From contig DROK01000051.1 in the NCBI GenBank assembly GCA_011321895.1, positions 1-8,284 on the forward strand: a stretch of 8,284 nt of DNA. Direction: 5' to 3'. Below the pieces are notes generated by a model. It saw only the letters and a list, made by a program, of their open reading frames with translations. It did not search any database and was not told the origin of the DNA. Shown here one piece after another: positions 6,657 through 8,284 of the stretch. This stretch comes from Thermodesulfatator atlanticus. GTDB lineage: Bacteria > Desulfobacterota > Thermodesulfobacteria > Thermodesulfobacteriales > Thermodesulfatatoraceae. The first letter of the stretch is position 1, and each line of letters begins with the position of its first letter. Position numbers and translations under genes: made by a program.

Positions 6657-8284
6657 TTAAGGCCGCAGGGCAAGGGGCCTGCACCCCACTTTTACCAAAG
6701 GCCACAAGCTGCGCCAGAGGAGGGGATACCCCCGGCGCGCTTTTTCGGTACAAAGATAGATTTCTTCCGGGTCGGACCAGATGAGGCTTATGGCGCCGAA
6801 ATTTTTGGTACCAAGGTGCGGAAGGCCAAGGCTCTTTAACCTGGTAAGTGTTTCTCGGGCGGGATGTCCGGCTCGCCTGCTTGAAGAAAACACAAGGGCC
6901 GGGGAGACCTTTTTCAAGAAAGGGTAAGTGGCGGAGTTTCTGGCCCCGTGGTGGGGCAGGACCAGGAGGTCTGCGGAAATGTCCTGGGCCACCAGTTCTC
7001 TCTCGCGTTTCCTTCCGATATCCCCGGGAAAAAGGATCTTAAACCCTGCAAGGGACAATTTAGTTACCAGAGAATTTTCGTTCTGGTTTGAAAACCTGCA
7101 GGCGGAATAGAAAGTAAGCGCAAAACCCGGCCCACGATACTCCTCGAGCCTGCGGGAAGGACTAATCTCTTCCAGGTTAGGCCAGATCTCTTTGAGACTC
7201 TTAAGGCCTCCGACGTGATCGCTTTCCAGGTGAGAAATCACGGCCAGATGGGGAGTAAGCCCGAGTTTTCTTAAGGTAGGGGCGATGATGAATTCCCCGG
7301 CGTCAAAACGTCCCAGACGCGGCCCTGTATCAAAGAGGATGGCCTTCCTGTGGCCGGAGACTTTGACCAGGCCGGCGCTGCCCTCGCCTACGTCAAGGAG
7401 GAGAAACAGGTTTAAGCTCCGGTATGTCTGGTAGGCCCAGAAGGCAAGAAGAAAGACCAAAACGAGGCCTAAAACCCTGCTTTTCCCTCTGGCCCAAAGA
7501 ATCACTCCGCCTCCAAGGGCCAGTAGAAGGACAAATATGCCCACCGGTAGCGGTGGCGTGAGCTGGGGTAGGCTAAGCCGGGGCAAGGGGAGGGCGCGGG
7601 GTGCAAGCTCTGCCAGCTTGACGGCCAGCGAGGGTTCGCCAAAAGAAAGGAAGGTTGCGAGCAGGCATAAAGGGAGCACCAAGAAGGCAAAGACCGGGGT
7701 AGCCAGCAGGTTACTCACCGGGGCCCAGGGGGAAAAGCTCCCTTTTAAGACCAAGAGCCAGGGGGCGGTGGCCAACGTGGCCACCAGGGAAAAATAAAGA
7801 CTTGCCAGGGGGTAGCGCCAGATTTTCTTTTCAGGCCACGGCAGGAGCTTACGGCCCTGGTTGGCCAAAATGAGGGCCAGGACCGCGCAAACCGAAAGCC
7901 TGAAAGAGAAATTTCCCACCGCCTGGGGCTGAAAAAGGAGGATCACCCAGACCGCAAGGGCCCAGAGGTCAAGGCCTTTAAGAGGGCGCAGCCCCAGAAG
8001 GGCAAGGCCAAAGACCAGATACATCACCAGAGCCCTAAGCGCCGAAGGGGAAGGGCCAGTGATCAGGGCGTAACAAAAGAGCAGAGGGGTAGCGCAGAGA
8101 AAAAGCCATTGCCGGTCAGTCAGAATGAGGAGGGGCCTTGGCCAGAAGAAAAACAGGGCCTTGAGAACGAGGTAACATATCCCCAGCAGGAGGCCGAAAT
8201 GAAGCCCTGAAACCGCCAGGAAATGGAAGAGTCCTAGATTTTCGAAGGAGTGTCGCAAAGGAGCGGGCAGATGACTTTTCTCCC
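6657..8284 (-). CDS. comEC: ComEC/Rec2-family DNA internalisation channel, N-terminus cut by window edge
   Basis: ComEC is the inner-membrane channel that carries single-stranded DNA into the cell during natural transformation. The frame is open at the right edge, so the N-terminal part is missing. The visible part enters with LFHFLAVSGLHFG, the hallmark of the Competence domain, followed by GPSPSALRALVMY and many hydrophobic helices (to about residue 280, counting from the Leu at 8258). A C-terminal metallo-beta-lactamase-like domain follows: LDVGEGSAGLV (288-298), ILFDTGPR (307-314), ISHLESDHVGG (341-351), ILFPGD (408-413) and VLPHHGARNS (433-442). This fits the internal part of a full-length ComEC with its C-terminal nuclease-like domain. 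In the metal motif the usual HxDxDH reads HLESDH, with Glu in place of the first Asp. The stop lies 29 bases before archease, so it appears to head this cluster or to sit within a longer one. A TTG at 8258 could be read as a start, but the open frame and conserved motif right after it indicate truncation. Confidence 0.92.
   Translation of the reverse strand, partial: EKSHLPAPLRHSFENLGLFHFLAVSGLHFGLLLGICYLVLKALFFFWPRPLLILTDRQWLFLCATPLLFCYALITGPSPSALRALVMYLVFGLALLGLRPLKGLDLWALAVWVILLFQPQAVGNFSFRLSVCAVLALILANQGRKLLPWPEKKIWRYPLASLYFSLVATLATAPWLLVLKGSFSPWAPVSNLLATPVFAFLVLPLCLLATFLSFGEPSLAVKLAELAPRALPLPRLSLPQLTPPLPVGIFVLLLALGGGVILWARGKSRVLGLVLVFLLAFWAYQTYRSLNLFLLLDVGEGSAGLVKVSGHRKAILFDTGPRLGRFDAGEFIIAPTLRKLGLTPHLAVISHLESDHVGGLKSLKEIWPNLEEISPSRRLEEYRGPGFALTFYSACRFSNQNENSLVTKLSLAGFKILFPGDIGRKRERELVAQDISADLLVLPHHGARNSATYPFLKKVSPALVFSSSRRAGHPARETLTRLKSLGLPHLGTKNFGAISLIWSDPEEIYLCTEKARRGYPLLWRSLWPLVKVGCRPLALRP

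Overview
The window holds five protein-coding genes with short gaps between them. On the minus strand at the left is a class III (anaerobic) ribonucleotide reductase gene, nrdD. It runs off the left edge and carries an in-frame intein with a LAGLIDADG homing endonuclease domain. It starts at 2608 behind a strong ribosome binding site. Its upstream region holds a 16-base sequence matching the NrdR repressor box, and this box lies on top of the best promoter candidate. Across a 206-base divergent spacer, on the plus strand, is a membrane-anchored diguanylate cyclase (2815-4545) that is much richer in AT than its surroundings. Facing it on the minus strand is a cluster that reads from right to left: a ComEC/Rec2-type DNA uptake channel cut off by the right edge, an archease (RtcB RNA-ligase cofactor), and an ASKHA-family protein of the RACo/DUF4445 type (corrinoid reductive activator) that lacks the usual N-terminal [2Fe-2S] domain.

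The organism is probably an anaerobic, likely thermophilic bacterium. This is inference from four things: an oxygen-sensitive NrdD, a RACo-like protein typical of Wood-Ljungdahl or methyl-corrinoid metabolism, an archease, and Lys/Glu-rich proteins. A Thermodesulfobacteria-like or similar deep-branching anaerobe would fit. The sequence alone does not settle the taxon.

Region by region: 1-2608 is nrdD, with the intein at 383-1798. 2609-2814 is the regulatory spacer. 2815-4545 is the diguanylate cyclase. 4546-4605 is a short convergent gap with no convincing terminator. 4606-8284 is the comEC, archease and RACo-like cluster, with 29- and 42-base gaps that suggest one transcript.

The most notable points are the complete-looking intein in nrdD (Ser1, TxxH-like block B, block F Asp, terminal His-Asn, Thr+1, both endonuclease acidic residues), the NrdR box with a possible second box exactly 32 bases away, the cysteine-rich GAF module in the AT-rich cyclase, and the ferredoxin-less RACo relative. 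No RNA gene, CRISPR array or insertion sequence was seen.
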